NCBI GenBank assembly: GCA_025201765.1
Contig: MU623398.1
Span: forward strand, 62,001-126,000
DNA: 64,000 nucleotides
Direction: 5' to 3'
DNA from: Daldinia sp. FL1419
Lineage: Eukaryota > Ascomycota > Sordariomycetes > Xylariales > Hypoxylaceae
Shown here one piece after another: positions 10,933-21,621 of this stretch; the first letter of the stretch is position 1; each line of letters opens with the position of its first letter. A model generated the notes under the pieces. The model searched no databases. It was given only the letters and a program-made list of their open reading frames with translations, and was not told the DNA's origin. Made by a program: the position numbers and the translations under genes.

Positions 10933-11600
10933 ATGGCAGAATCCGACAATGAGGTTCGGCGTCAGTGGTCTCGTGAAGAATATGCTCAGCTATGGAAAGA
11001 TTCCCGCTTGTCTATCCCACCACTAATCCGCATCCCGGCTGCGGCGTTGACGGCATTCAGTGTGGGTATGACTTTGGGTCTCGCACAGGGTAGTAAGATG
11101 GCAGGCTTACGGTTTAGAGCCGAACATGCTCACCGGCTCCCTACCACTACGACGGGATGGTACTTATATCACAAGAGCAAAAACTACCATTTGGCATATG
11201 GTGGGCTGAAGGAAGGATTGAAGGTTGGTGCAAGGCTTAGTGTTCTGAGTACATCCATGTTCTGCGCCGAGAATCTGTTCGATGTGTACCGAGGCACCAA
11301 GGATCTTTTTAGTACTGTGATGGCTAGTCTGGCTGTGGCCGGTGGCTTCAGTTTTTGGAGTATGTTTTTTTTTTTTTTCTATCCAGCCACTCCATTTCAC
11401 GCAGGTCTAATCGTCTCGATGTAGATCGCTTCTCAGCTGCAGAAACTGCGAGAACTGCTAGAAAAGGCCTCATATTCGGGCTCGCGTACGGCGCCGCCCA
11501 GGACGTAGTGTCTCTTGCCAAAGGTCGGCCCGTTGGGTATATCGAGTTCATCCGGAGACATATCGGAAAGGTTACCCAACTCGAAGAGAAGACGACGTGA
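10933..11600 (+). CDS. Tim17-like small membrane protein, 200 aa
   Basis: Exons 10933-11359 and 11425-11600. The first donor is GTATGT followed by a T-rich tract; acceptor GATGTAG at 11424 restores the frame (FSFWNRFSAAETARTARKGL). The nearer CAG acceptor at 11404 gives an immediate stop, so it was not used. The protein has several moderately hydrophobic glycine-rich segments (FSVGMTLGLAQGSKMAGL; ASLAVAGGFSFW; GLIFGLAYGAAQDVV), a layout like the Tim17/Tim22/TIMMDC1 superfamily of mitochondrial inner-membrane proteins. No cleavable presequence is obvious. The ATG at 10933 starts MAESDNEVRRQW. The function, perhaps import or complex assembly in mitochondria, is inference; the gene itself is well supported. 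Confidence 0.75.
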
Positions 11601-12730
11601 AGTAGGAATTTTGCTGAACGAGTTTGTGGATATCCACTTACATCCGCGTTGTGCCGGGAGCGCCATGAGGGGCTACAAGCTTTGGCGTGGTCTCGGCCTT
11701 AACAGTGCCTTTATATTGCGGCTCCTTGCATGAGAGCAGTACTGCTATCCGCACTAAACAGCAGCTTTTACCCACCTGTTTCGGATGGGGATGCAGCGTC
11801 TACGTTATGACGGAAGATAAAAGGTCGTCATTACTACCGAGACGCTGATGGGGATTATATCTATGGAATATGATCACGGGCCAGTTAACCAATAAAGCAC
11901 GCAGCTTACTCAAGATCAGGTTACGTTATAGTATACTGCATAAAGCCATCATTATGAATCAGCGGGTTTTGGTCAACGTCGCATAGCACCTCTGACTCCA
12001 AAAGCATGTCAGGGTCAACCAGTCGGCTTAGTTTAGAATACCCCACGTTAAGCGCGGAGGCCTCGAACCTCGCAGAATCCTCTTTCTGCGCGGGTTATTC
12101 TTGCTATATTCGGCCACCTTCAGCAACCGGTCCGGTCCATGCGATGTCAGGGAATTGCTAGATCGACTACGCGCACTAGCCTGAGTCTATTGCTCATTCG
12201 ATCGGGTTCTCTCATGCCGCCACCCCGCGCTGCGACTTTTGATTGGACAATGGCCGCATTTTGCAGCATTTTTGCATCACGGCTATAGACGGCATTCTTA
12301 GACTTGATGGGTCCACGTGATCAAATGATAAGAATCCCCGGTGGATTATCATCGAGTCGTAATTGGAATATCGGACCTTTGAGGCAGACTATTCGCCATC
12401 TTCGAGGTGCTTGATGCCGTATGATGCTCCCCTGGTCGGGTTTCATCAAGAAACGCGACTTGAGATCGTTGCGATGCCGGAGATAAAGCGTCGGCCTAGT
12501 ATACACGACAGTAGAGATCCAAGTTACATATCGTAGTTAAAGTACAGCTGCCCGCTCTATGCGAACGCTTTCCATTGTTCCTGTTTGTCTATTATACCTC
12601 CCCAATCATTCCTCTTCGTATCGTTCCTGCCTACCTATATCCCTCACACCGTACCGTCCTTTATCTTTTATAACTTACCTGCCGTACTCCCACGTTTTCA
12701 GAGCCGTCCAAATAGCGCAAAACGCTAACA
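11601..12730. other. intergenic, 1.1 kb
   Basis: Between the Tim17-like gene and proline dehydrogenase. No convincing coding frame. The last 170 bp before the proline dehydrogenase ATG are pyrimidine-rich (repeated CCTACC, TTCC), as in many fungal promoters. Confidence 0.4.
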
Positions 12731-14275
12731 ATGGTACAAGTTTCGGTGTTAAGCAGGTCGTCCCTTCTACCTATATATGTAAACACGATAAGGAATCCGC
12801 AATGCGGCCTTTATGTCATGAGCCGAAATGGCTCGAGTCGGAAGTTCAGAGTAGTCTCGGCAACGAGAAGGAAGATACACTCTTCATCGACAAGACCTTC
12901 ACCTCCCGCAGACCAATCTGCTGTAGCTGTTGCGGCATCTGTAAACCATCTTCCTACTGAAGTATCAGGCAGTTCTCTTCCAATGGCAAAATCCGCGCCA
13001 CTATCAGTCCTCCCTCTATCTACAGTGCTACGTAACCTAGCCACCACTAGCATATCATCTTCTCCAATCTTATTACCTCCTTCATTAGCTATAATGAACA
13101 TTCTCGCACATTCCAAACAACCACTTCTCAATCCGGATAGAAATCCATTGCTCCGCTGGTTCTTAAAGAAGACGTTTTACGCACAATTCTGCGCAGGCGA
13201 GAACGCGGCCGAGGTACGCCGTACAATCGACGGCCTCAAGAAGATTGGCTTTACAGGCGTTATCCTAGGATATGCCCGAGAGATCGTCCTTACTGACGCA
13301 CAGACTCAAAAGCTCTCTGCATGCGAGGAGGGACCCGTGGCCGAAGAATGCGTGCGTAACGAAATCGGTCCCTGGGCTGAAGGGACCTTGGAGACGGTAA
13401 GACTCGCGCAGCCTGGAGATTTTGTCGCGCTCAAATTCACCGGTGCCGGGCGGCAAGCTTTGTATGCGCTTAAGAATCGCCTACCGCCGCCAAAGCACCT
13501 GCGCAAGGCAATCGATGAGATTTGCGCTTTGGCTGCTGAGAGAGATGTACCTCTACTCTTTGACGCCGAGCAGATGACGGTTCAGGCTGGCATTGACGAC
13601 TGGACACTGGAGTACCAGCGCAAGCATAATACAATTCCGGGCCACGCTCTTATTTACGGCACGTACCAGGCCTATCTAAAATCGGCAGCAGCGACGCTTA
13701 GTGAGCACCTTGCGGTGGCAGCCAAGGAGGGCTTCACGCTGGGTGTCAAGCTCGTGCGTGGCGCATATCTCGGTTCGGATCCGCGACACATCATCCACGA
13801 TACCAAGGCCGACACAGATGCGACGTATAACGGCATCGCGGCGAGCCTAATCTGCCGGCAGTGGGGTTCTGTGCTAAAATCGCCAGAGGAAGGCCTCGCG
13901 TTCCCACGCGTCAGCGTCGTCCTAGGATCTCACAACTTGGAATCGGTACGCCGAGCGCGGGCGATTCGAGACAGCGAGAAGTCGGATCGTACCACTGAGT
14001 TGGCAATCGCGCAATTACAGGGCATGGCGGACGAGGTCAGTTGCGAGCTAGTCTGCGCGTCGCGGCAATGCGATGGTTACGTCCGAGACAAGGGCGATGT
14101 GCCCAAAGCCTATAAGTACATCGTTTGGGGCACCACAGGCGAGTGCATGAAGTATTTACTCAGGAGAGCACACGAGAACAGGGATGCGGTAGAGAGGACA
14201 AAGAGCGGTCGTGATGCCATGTGGAATGAAGTCAAAAGGCGATTCAAAACTTCGTTAGGACTAGCGGCGGCGTAA
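12731..14275 (+). CDS. proline dehydrogenase (proline oxidase), mitochondrial
   Basis: Intronless 514-aa enzyme that oxidises L-proline to 1-pyrroline-5-carboxylate with FAD, the first step of proline catabolism on the mitochondrial inner membrane. The N-terminus is rich in Ser and Arg with almost no acidic residues, fitting a targeting presequence; the start ATG 12731 is the first in frame. Family motifs in order: GVILGYARE, VALKFTGAG, LLFDAEQ (barrel strand), GVKLVRGAYL, a GSHN strand, QLQGMAD and the C-terminal LLRRAHEN helix that contacts substrate. The Arg pair in RRAxEN is intact. The length matches fungal PUT1-like proteins. In many fungi the gene is proline-inducible; no operator was recognised here. 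Confidence 0.93.
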   Translation: MVQVSVLSRSSLLPIYVNTIRNPQCGLYVMSRNGSSRKFRVVSATRRKIHSSSTRPSPPADQSAVAVAASVNHLPTEVSGSSLPMAKSAPLSVLPLSTVLRNLATTSISSSPILLPPSLAIMNILAHSKQPLLNPDRNPLLRWFLKKTFYAQFCAGENAAEVRRTIDGLKKIGFTGVILGYAREIVLTDAQTQKLSACEEGPVAEECVRNEIGPWAEGTLETVRLAQPGDFVALKFTGAGRQALYALKNRLPPPKHLRKAIDEICALAAERDVPLLFDAEQMTVQAGIDDWTLEYQRKHNTIPGHALIYGTYQAYLKSAAATLSEHLAVAAKEGFTLGVKLVRGAYLGSDPRHIIHDTKADTDATYNGIAASLICRQWGSVLKSPEEGLAFPRVSVVLGSHNLESVRRARAIRDSEKSDRTTELAIAQLQGMADEVSCELVCASRQCDGYVRDKGDVPKAYKYIVWGTTGECMKYLLRRAHENRDAVERTKSGRDAMWNEVKRRFKTSLGLAAA

Positions 14276-14814
14276 GTCATACTTGAGGTTAGGAAGCCCA
14301 TGTAAGGGCAGATATAGTATAAGGCAAGGAGAGTACTAGGTGGGAGTACTCAATAAGAGATGCGTGTATGTATATACCCTACAAAGTCTAGGTGTGCGGG
14401 CGCAATGACTTATGAATTAATGAGACTCCGTCGCAGGGGTCTACTACCGGGGGGGGGGGGGGGGAGGTCAGGATCGCCACAGTTTGTAAATAGGAAGCCA
14501 CGCGGTTGTTACGCCGAGGAATTGTAGATAGCCACTATAAATGGTAAAAATGTTTAACCACGCCCGAGNNNNNNNNNNCCCCGACCGGTCGTGCTCGGCT
14601 CCTCCCACTCCCCCCCCCCCCCCCCCCCCCGCGCCGCCCCCCCCCCCCCCCCCCCGCCCCCCCCCCCCCCCCACAGGATCGCCTCAGTTTGTCAATAGGA
14701 AGCCTCGCGGTTGTTACGCCGAGGAATTGTCGATAGCCTCTATTAATGGTATACATGGTTAACCACGCCCGATGCTATTTACCTCATCCTTGTCCTCGAA
14801 CCCGCGACTAGAGA
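14276..14814. other. assembly gap with homopolymers and mirrored flanks
   Basis: Bases 14569-14578 are ten N. A run of 16 G at 14449-14464 precedes the gap, and long C runs (about 14610-14672) follow it. The 100 bases before the gap (14469-14568) recur after it (14674-14773) with about ten scattered substitutions. Open frames here translate to poly-Gly or poly-Pro and are artefacts. The true sequence is probably one copy beside a long G/C tract. Confidence 0.85.
14469..14773 (+). repeat. 100-bp direct duplicate flanking the gap
   Basis: Copies 14469-14568 and 14674-14773 share the order CAGGATCGCC ... TTGTTACGCCGAGGAATTGT ... TTAACCACGCCCGA. Nearly every difference is an A (or T) in the left copy against T, C or G in the right copy. 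This looks like low-quality contig ends more than old divergence. Confidence 0.8.
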
Positions 14815-15709
14815 CTAGAGACTTCTCAGCGCCATGCTCCCCAGCACTAGCAGCTCGGACTCCCTGCGCTGGAGCGAGTCATCCTTGATGGCGTCGAGCC
14901 AGCTTATGCCGTTTAGCTTGTAGTACTTGCGCACCTTGACCCGGTCCGTGAGCCCCGCCTGCAAGACGTCGTCTGTGAAGGGGGCGGGGGAGCCGCTGAC
15001 GTTGGCGAGGACGTGCTGGCGTACCGCTTCGGTTGTGGCGGGCGATGGTGATATTAGGACCTTGATGATGATGAGGTGTTTGCTGCTTGACGTGACGCCG
15101 AAGCGGCGGTAGGCTTCGGAGATCTGGGGGACGTTAGGTAGGGAGGAATTACTAGTGGAGTAGATAGATCGGCGACGGGATGAGAAAAGGGGGTGGAAGT
15201 GGCTGTTACGTACGTTGTTATTGGGGCTGAGGGAACACACGATCTCGGAGTGGATGTTGGGTGTCTTCATACTGCCGCTCATGTGTATCGTTATCGCCTT
15301 GTATACGGCGGCTAGGACTTGCAGGCGTGATATTACCTGGTGGTTGATGTTAGTACATGGTCTTTTTATTATATCTAGTATTTTTTATTTAGAATCTAAT
15401 AGCTATGCGCTATCAAATACTAGTGCTTATATACGAGTAATTTTATATACATGTTCATGAGGATAACGAAGTTACGAGATAAGAACAAGACGTGTAAGAA
15501 TATCAAGAGAAACATACAGAGCTAGCATCGATGAACGCATACTCGTACTCGGCATTCCGACTGAGCAGTTGCTGCTGTAGAAACTCGGCATTGGTTACAT
15601 CCTTGAAGAGCCCGACAAGCACCGTATACGTCGAAGGCACGTGTTCGAGCTGAATAGTCTCTATGAGGTTCGACGGTGACGTCGCTGGACCGTCGTCTGG
15701 AGAAGCCAT
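14815..15709 (-). CDS. CGI121: EKC/KEOPS complex subunit Cgi121
   Basis: Exons 15518-15709, 15214-15336 and 14815-15123 join to 207 aa. Cgi121 (TPRKB in animals) binds Bud32 and tRNA in the KEOPS complex, which makes N6-threonylcarbamoyl-adenosine at A37 of ANN-decoding tRNAs. Family signatures: an N-terminal VPSTYTVLVGLFKDVTNAEF, then EYAFIDASS across intron 1 into VISRLQVLAAVYKA, NIHSEIVCSLSPNNN across intron 2 into ISEAYRRFG, and a late RKYYKLN and LGSMALRSL tail. Both junctions restore the consensus exactly (donors GTATGT and GTACGT, acceptors CAG). Nuclear/cytosolic, no targeting signal. The 3' end lies about 40 bp from the duplicated tract beside the assembly gap, but the frame is intact. 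Confidence 0.92.
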
Positions 15710-16097
15710 TGCGATTGTAATTGGCTGCCCTGCTAAAAGCCTTTGAGTATGGAGAAAGTGATGAATCTTGCGTCGAGCTTATTACGGACTCGGGTATCAC
15801 AATCATGAGATATAATAGATATATCTTTCGACTTTAATAGGTCGCCGGGGTGGATGATGATGGTGATGCTGCAGTAGTGTGTAGATGCTTGGAATGTGAT
15901 AGTGGGGGTTTTTTCGCTAGTGGAGAGGGGTACCTATGTATGTACCTATTCTATGGTTATAGGTAGAGGGGCACGACAAACAGTTGATAGCAGCTGGTTT
16001 GCTCACTAAACGGTACAATACTTAGGTACCTACATGTATGTACTATACGTATTTCGGTACCGATGCCTCCCTCTCGGTACTTATTTTCGACCCCCCA

Positions 16098-16099
<2 letters not shown>

Positions 16100-16128
<29 letters not shown>
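16100..16128 (+). repeat. T29 homopolymer
   Basis: An uninterrupted run of 29 T between a C-rich word and CGAAAATC. Length is likely to be unstable or mis-called. Confidence 0.9.
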
Positions 16129-17387
16129 CGAAAATCGGCACACATCCAAATCCATGGATTAACCTTCCCAGCTTTCCCTCTCGGTACCTACCTATGATGA
16201 GATGAGGCTCGGTCTCATATACTAATATAGAAATGACCAATACAAAAGAAAAAAAAACGTGTCGGATATTCGATGATGTATCGCTGACCCGACCATTTGG
16301 TTCGGCTCAGTTCCTCGTTTCAGCGCTCATGTTTCAAGCCGCTACCGCCCCCAATGTGTTCGTTATCGCAGATTCACAAGTTTTATATAGAAAATAGTGA
16401 GGCGGGCGATGTAGATGGAGCTTACTTGCGTATAATAGATGACTATTCTCATCACCTCGGCACCGAACAATTCATCGACATGGTCGTATCATGGTGAACG
16501 TAATCGGAAATGAAACTCATCTTCTCTTATGCCCGGCTTTAGAATAATCGTGCTTTTAAATTCGAATAGTCTCCTATTATTCATTGCGGTAAGTCTATTT
16601 TAGGTTCTTATTTCTCTCGCGTAATTATGGCGGCTCCATCATTTGCCTTGCTCATTTTTTCTAGAAACCCCATCGTGACCGGGGCTACTTTACCAACGTG
16701 TTATTAGTACGTAACCAGATTTAATCTGATTTTAATCTGATTTTAATCTGCGTCCAGGTTTCGAGCCAAGACCCCATCGCTAGGGCTTAAGTAAAGATTG
16801 AGAGATTCTCGAGTTACTGAACGTTAGCGTGGCCTTTGCGTATGCTATAATAACTTGCAGCATATACAGTAACAGAAACTTAGCCTTTTCCCCCCTGGTT
16901 GGTTACAAATTGTGAAACTCTCATCATCGATGTAGCGGGCATCGCAATAGTGACTATAATTATGCGGCTACTCTTATGATCCGACCGTCATCTTCTAGGC
17001 AGACGTATCGTATCGTATGAGGTTGATCGCCCTGGAAAGCCGCGGGCCCGTCATAATTGGCCGTCGTCGAATCTCCCATCCGACTACCGATAGATACCTT
17101 TGACGGGTAGGTAGCAAGATGGTTCGATCAGGGCGCCTCGAAGCTTTGTATATCTGCTGACGATTGTCGGATTCGCACTCGCACGCCCTCTGCGAATATG
17201 GATCAGATTCCTGATTTTAGACAAAGCTCCGAATATGGTCGGCTCCTTGCGTCCTGGCTGGCGCGAGCTATGTATGCAGAAACAGACATGTCGTTCTTGT
17301 TTGGGTGGAGGTTTGCAGGTGGGTAGCTAGGTACCTGGATAGGTCTTCTAGCAAATGACGAATGAGACAAACAGACGCCCGGATAGC

Positions 17388-17455
17388 ACCCTGACCGCAC
17401 CCTGACCGCACCCTGACCTGCCTGACCTGCCTGACTTACACCCTGATTTCACCCT
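17388..17455 (+). repeat. short tandem CACCCTGACC / CCTGACCTG units
   Basis: Consecutive units of CACCCTGACCG, then CCTGACCTG, then diverged ACCCTGATTTC copies. A decaying minisatellite; no function evident. Confidence 0.8.
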
Positions 17456-18375
17456 GCGTCTAACTTCGTACCATCACCTAACAATTAAAAATTCCCCGTG
17501 GTCCCGTCATCTCCGTACCTTCGAATCGTTGGTCGAGACCCCGTTCGATCTGAATAATGCGCGACGGTTCTCGAAATCACGACCGAGGTAGGCGGAATAT
17601 TCCGTCTTCCACCGTTGATATTTTTCCACGATTTTCAATATACATATTTCGTATTACTTTACCCTGTCCAGGTCCTACGTGATAGATAGTACGAAATAAT
17701 AAACTTGAAAGAGGGAGGCTGTGCGCATAGATCTAATTTGGATTTAAGCTCTTTTTAGAGTCGAGCCCAGGTGGACGAGTGGATATAGACATTTTTAAAG
17801 TCCGCGCATGTACATATATCAAATAAGATACATCAACAGTCCACATTGAACCACGTCGAAGATACGTGTATGCATGTACGTATACATGTATATTATCTGT
17901 CTTAATCTGGCCAAGATGGTACATAATATACGCTAATATACCCACGTACCTTCGAGCAGCCTTGGTACATTACATGATTACCTATGCAATACATCCATGG
18001 ATGTACCTGCATTGCGTACCTACCTACCTCCTACCTCCCGTGCCGTCCAAGTACATCATGTAGGTAGGTTGTAGGTATGGAGGTGCAGTTAGGTGCAGTG
18101 TACCTACTTGACATGCGCTGAACTTTAAACTGCGTCCTGCTACTCGCTGCCACTGCCCTTCTCCTTGTTGCCCTTTTCTTGTCAGCTAGCTCTTATTAGG
18201 TAAGGCCCTCCCCAAGTCGTCCGGTCTTAGAGTTTCGGGAAACTCCATTTTCGATTTGTCGCGAAAACAAGCTTCCATCCATTGTGCGCCGACGAACCCG
18301 CAGCTTCGTAAGGCTTTGTAAGTGTAAGGTCCTGTAGGTTTTCCCTATCACGGGCCTCCAAAGCTTCGTGTCGCC

Positions 18376-21300
18376 ATGCCTCCAGGCCGTCCGCCGAAAC
18401 GGCCTGGTGACGCTACCGATATCGACCCTGCCGACGGCGCTGCTAAATGTAAGCTGCCTCGTCTAGACCGCGACCGTGCCGCACCCAGCGATTTTTCGAG
18501 CGTTGTAAAGAGCAAGCTTCAATCCTACACGAGAACCGGACAAGCATGCGATCGGTGTAAGGTATGTTTTTTTAAAAATTCAGAGTACACACGAGACTCG
18601 AGTTACGTTGGAAGGGAAAGAAAATAAAAGGAGGAACGAGAGACAACCGTTGCACCGAATTCCCCCAACGAAACCCTTCGTCGAGTTTTAGTCCATGCCG
18701 TGTTCCTTTACCCTCTTTATCCAATATCAGAGAATACGAATCGACCGAGATCTAACGTAGATCATCATGTTAGGTTCGCAAAATTCGCTGCGACGCCCTG
18801 CCCGAGGGCTGCTCGCATTGCATCAACCAAAACCTCGAATGTTACGTGACAGATCGAGTTACGGGTCGGACGGAGCGAAGAGGGTACATGCAACAATTAG
18901 AGCGCGAGAAGACGGACATGTTAAATCATATACAAGAATTAGAAAAGTTGCTATACCAAAATGGCATCGACGTCAAACCATCGCGCTCGTTCTCTTCGAC
19001 CAATAACGCAACAGAAGGGGGTATTGATAATGTGAGCGGTCAGATGACAGATTCTATGGGGAAAGGCCAATGGAATCAGCCTGGATCGTCCGTCTGGATG
19101 AAGGGTAGAAATCGGCTTTCGAGTATACCATACGCAAGCACATTACGTTCTGCAGTCGAACCGAGACCTACCGACGCTCACATAGGAGTTGGTGCCGACC
19201 AGGCTCCTCTGAGTTCTATCAAGGGCACGACTCTATCCATTCTCGGGAGCACCATTGATATCGGATCGTTTGACGCACCAGACATGGACGAGCCCTCTCC
19301 CGATGCTCCAGCTCATACGCCGGTCTACAATAAATCGGCTCAGGCTATGCTGCAGTCGGTTACGAATATCAACCCTGCGCTTCAAGTTGACTATCCTCCT
19401 AGAGATGACGCCTTCACGTACGCCGAATGGTATTTCCTTATGATTTACCCCTTTCATCCAGTGTTACACAAACCTACTTTCATGACGCTTGTAAGTGCAC
19501 GCCATTATACCTTTATTAGGTCTGATCTCATGTTAAACGGCAAAACTTAGTTATCGCGCCTTTACGACGAACCCAGTTTTAAACCCACCGTAGCGGAAAC
19601 TACCATGATCCATCTGGTATTTGCTTCGATATACCTACAGTATGGGATTCGGAATCGGGAACAGCCGGACCAAAGAGCTCGGCTGAACGACTTATCCAAT
19701 AAGCATTACCACTATGCTTTAAGCAAGTTTTTCGACCTCTCTACATCCAAGACTCTTTACGACGTTCAAGCTTTGGCCATGCTCTGTGTACACACAATGC
19801 GGTTCCCCAAGTCTACGACTAGTAACATGCTGAGCAACTATACTCTAGCCATGGCTATCGAGCTTAATTTGCATCGAGCCTGGAAGAGTCCTGGCGAGGG
19901 AACTAACCTTGAAAACGAGCTTCGGAAACGGATATGGTGGGCCATTGTCTCGACAGCCGTTACGCTAAACGGTCGAATGGGACGACCGATGCCCATACGG
20001 TTAGAAGATATCGATACCGAATTTCCTGAAATAATACCGGATGAACTTCTTACAGAGGATGGAGTTGATACTACAAGAACGGCTGCATGTCGTTACGAGA
20101 TTGGTGTTTCTGCTTTCAGAATATCCGCATTATTTCTTGAAATGTTTGCAAATATATACTGCGCAAGAAAGGATCCGAACCGATACTTGACTGTGGTAGA
20201 AGCGCTAGAGGAGCAACTAGAAGCCTGGCGAAACAATCTTCCTCCTGGATTGAAATATCGTGGCATGGGGCAATCCGAGCATGACCAATCTATGTTTGCT
20301 CTTTACGCCGAATATATGGCCCTCGAATTTAGTAAGTACCCCTAAGACTCAACGATCCCTAATTGATAATACAAGACATTTGTACCGATGGCTATATTCC
20401 CTTCTTATTCTCCTTGCCTCTTGGGAACACCCGTCTAGCGGCTACTAACTAGGGTGTTTCTAGGGATCACATTACGGCACCCGGCCGCTTGTATAACCAA
20501 CAATCCTAAGATAATAGCCGAGAATACCAAGATATGTGAAGAGACAGCAAAAAGTTTACTGGGAATCCTACATAAACTATATAGATTGAAGTCTTTAGAT
20601 ACTACGTGGTATTGTCTTGCTATATACGTCACAGCGATATTTTCAACCTTGGTGGCTCACTGGGAGAGAAGGCATGAGACGAATGCGGCCGAGGTCCAAG
20701 CCCTTCGTGAGGATATGAAGTTATGGTTGACCCTCCTCGCTGAGACTGGAAATATGATGGGTAAGTTGATTCCGCTTCAACTTTACACGTTACTAATCGC
20801 GTATAGACTGCGGCATGGGCCTTCACGATGCGGTTTCCTCCATCATAGACCGTACCATCAACTGGATAGAGCACGACCAAATCCAAAAAACGAATGACCC
20901 GGCTCAGCAACCACCCCTTACACAAGACATCATTAAACAGTCCCCACACTCGCCGGCTTATGTCAATCTACCTACAGCGCCCAATTCTAACCCCAGCCAT
21001 AACGATGCAGAGTCAGTGAACGGCTCAGCAAGCCACGTCATCTCAGCACAACGCAGCAATTACTACACAGAAGCTGGTCCCGAGTCGAGTACATACCCTT
21101 CGCTTTCTTATGCCGACTCTACTACGCACCCAACCACCGCTATCGCCTACGACCCAAACAACCCTTTTCTGTACGCGCAAACAGCCGGGCAGGTTGCCGT
21201 AGCCCAGGTACAAGCCCAGGCACATGCCCAGGCACATGCTCACGCGCATGCTCAAGCACAGGCGCAAGTTCAGGCTCAGGCTCAAGCTCAAGTCCAGGCA

Positions 21301-21621
21301 ACGGACCACAACCCACTTACAACATATACTACACAAACAACGCCGATGACGCAACCCGCACATATAATGTGGCGGCAACAACCTTCGGGAGGCAGTACCT
21401 GGCAGGACTGGACTGCCGCTATAGTGGATAACCAAGACAGATACAGCGCTAATGCTCTAATGTCCTTGGGCAATTCTGACCCAAGACCCGCCACACACGT
21501 AGACGGTACCGGTCCCAACGGGCTAGGTTTGGGAGTGCCCATCAACGGACCCCCTACGACAACTACGGCCACAATGCAGTGGCCATTACTTCTATTCTCG
21601 GACGGTGTTAGCGGCACCTAA
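18376..21621 (+). CDS. Zn2Cys6 fungal-specific transcription factor
   Basis: Five proposed exons (18376-18561, 18774-19490, 19551-20331, 20464-20760, 20807-21621) give 931 aa. The binuclear zinc cluster is split by intron 1: C58-x2-C61-x6-C68-x6-C75-x2-C78-x6-C85, a perfect Gal4-type spacing. It is followed by a dimerisation coil (QQLEREKTDMLNHIQELEKL). The middle homology region begins near EWYFLMIYPFHPVLHKPTF and includes FASIYLQYG and ELNLHRAWK, with RKRIWWAIVSTA as the usual conserved helix. The C-terminus is Gln/Ala/Ser/Pro-rich, with an AQ/HAQ repeat around residues 794-826. It should bind CGG-containing DNA in the nucleus. It resembles XlnR-annotated regulators, but the target pathway is unknown; neighbours do not settle it. 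Confidence 0.9.
21205..21300 (+). repeat. CAGGCNCA-type coding repeat in the regulator
   Basis: About 96 bases of alternating Gln-Ala and His-Ala codons (units such as CAGGCTCAGG and CACATGCCCAGG). It encodes a low-complexity, probably disordered tract and is likely to vary in length between strains. Confidence 0.85.

Larger units (their letters stand above)
15710..18375. other. 2.7-kb intergenic region
   Basis: Upstream of both CGI121 (left) and the Zn2Cys6 regulator (right). It contains a T29 run at 16100-16128, three copies of TTTAATCTGA-like units at 16721-16750, tandem CACCCTGACC(G)/CCTGACCTG units at 17388-17455, and many TACCTA words at 17940-18110. Small frames here have no recognisable pattern. 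It may hold a long regulator promoter or untranslated leader. Confidence 0.45.

Noticed and set aside
12559..12960. 133-aa frame overlapping the start of proline dehydrogenase
   Set aside because: Out of frame with the enzyme, no recognisable pattern, and its right part overlaps the targeting presequence region.
14468..14762. Open frames encoding poly-Gly or poly-Pro across the N run
   Set aside because: They are translations of homopolymers and an unknown gap.
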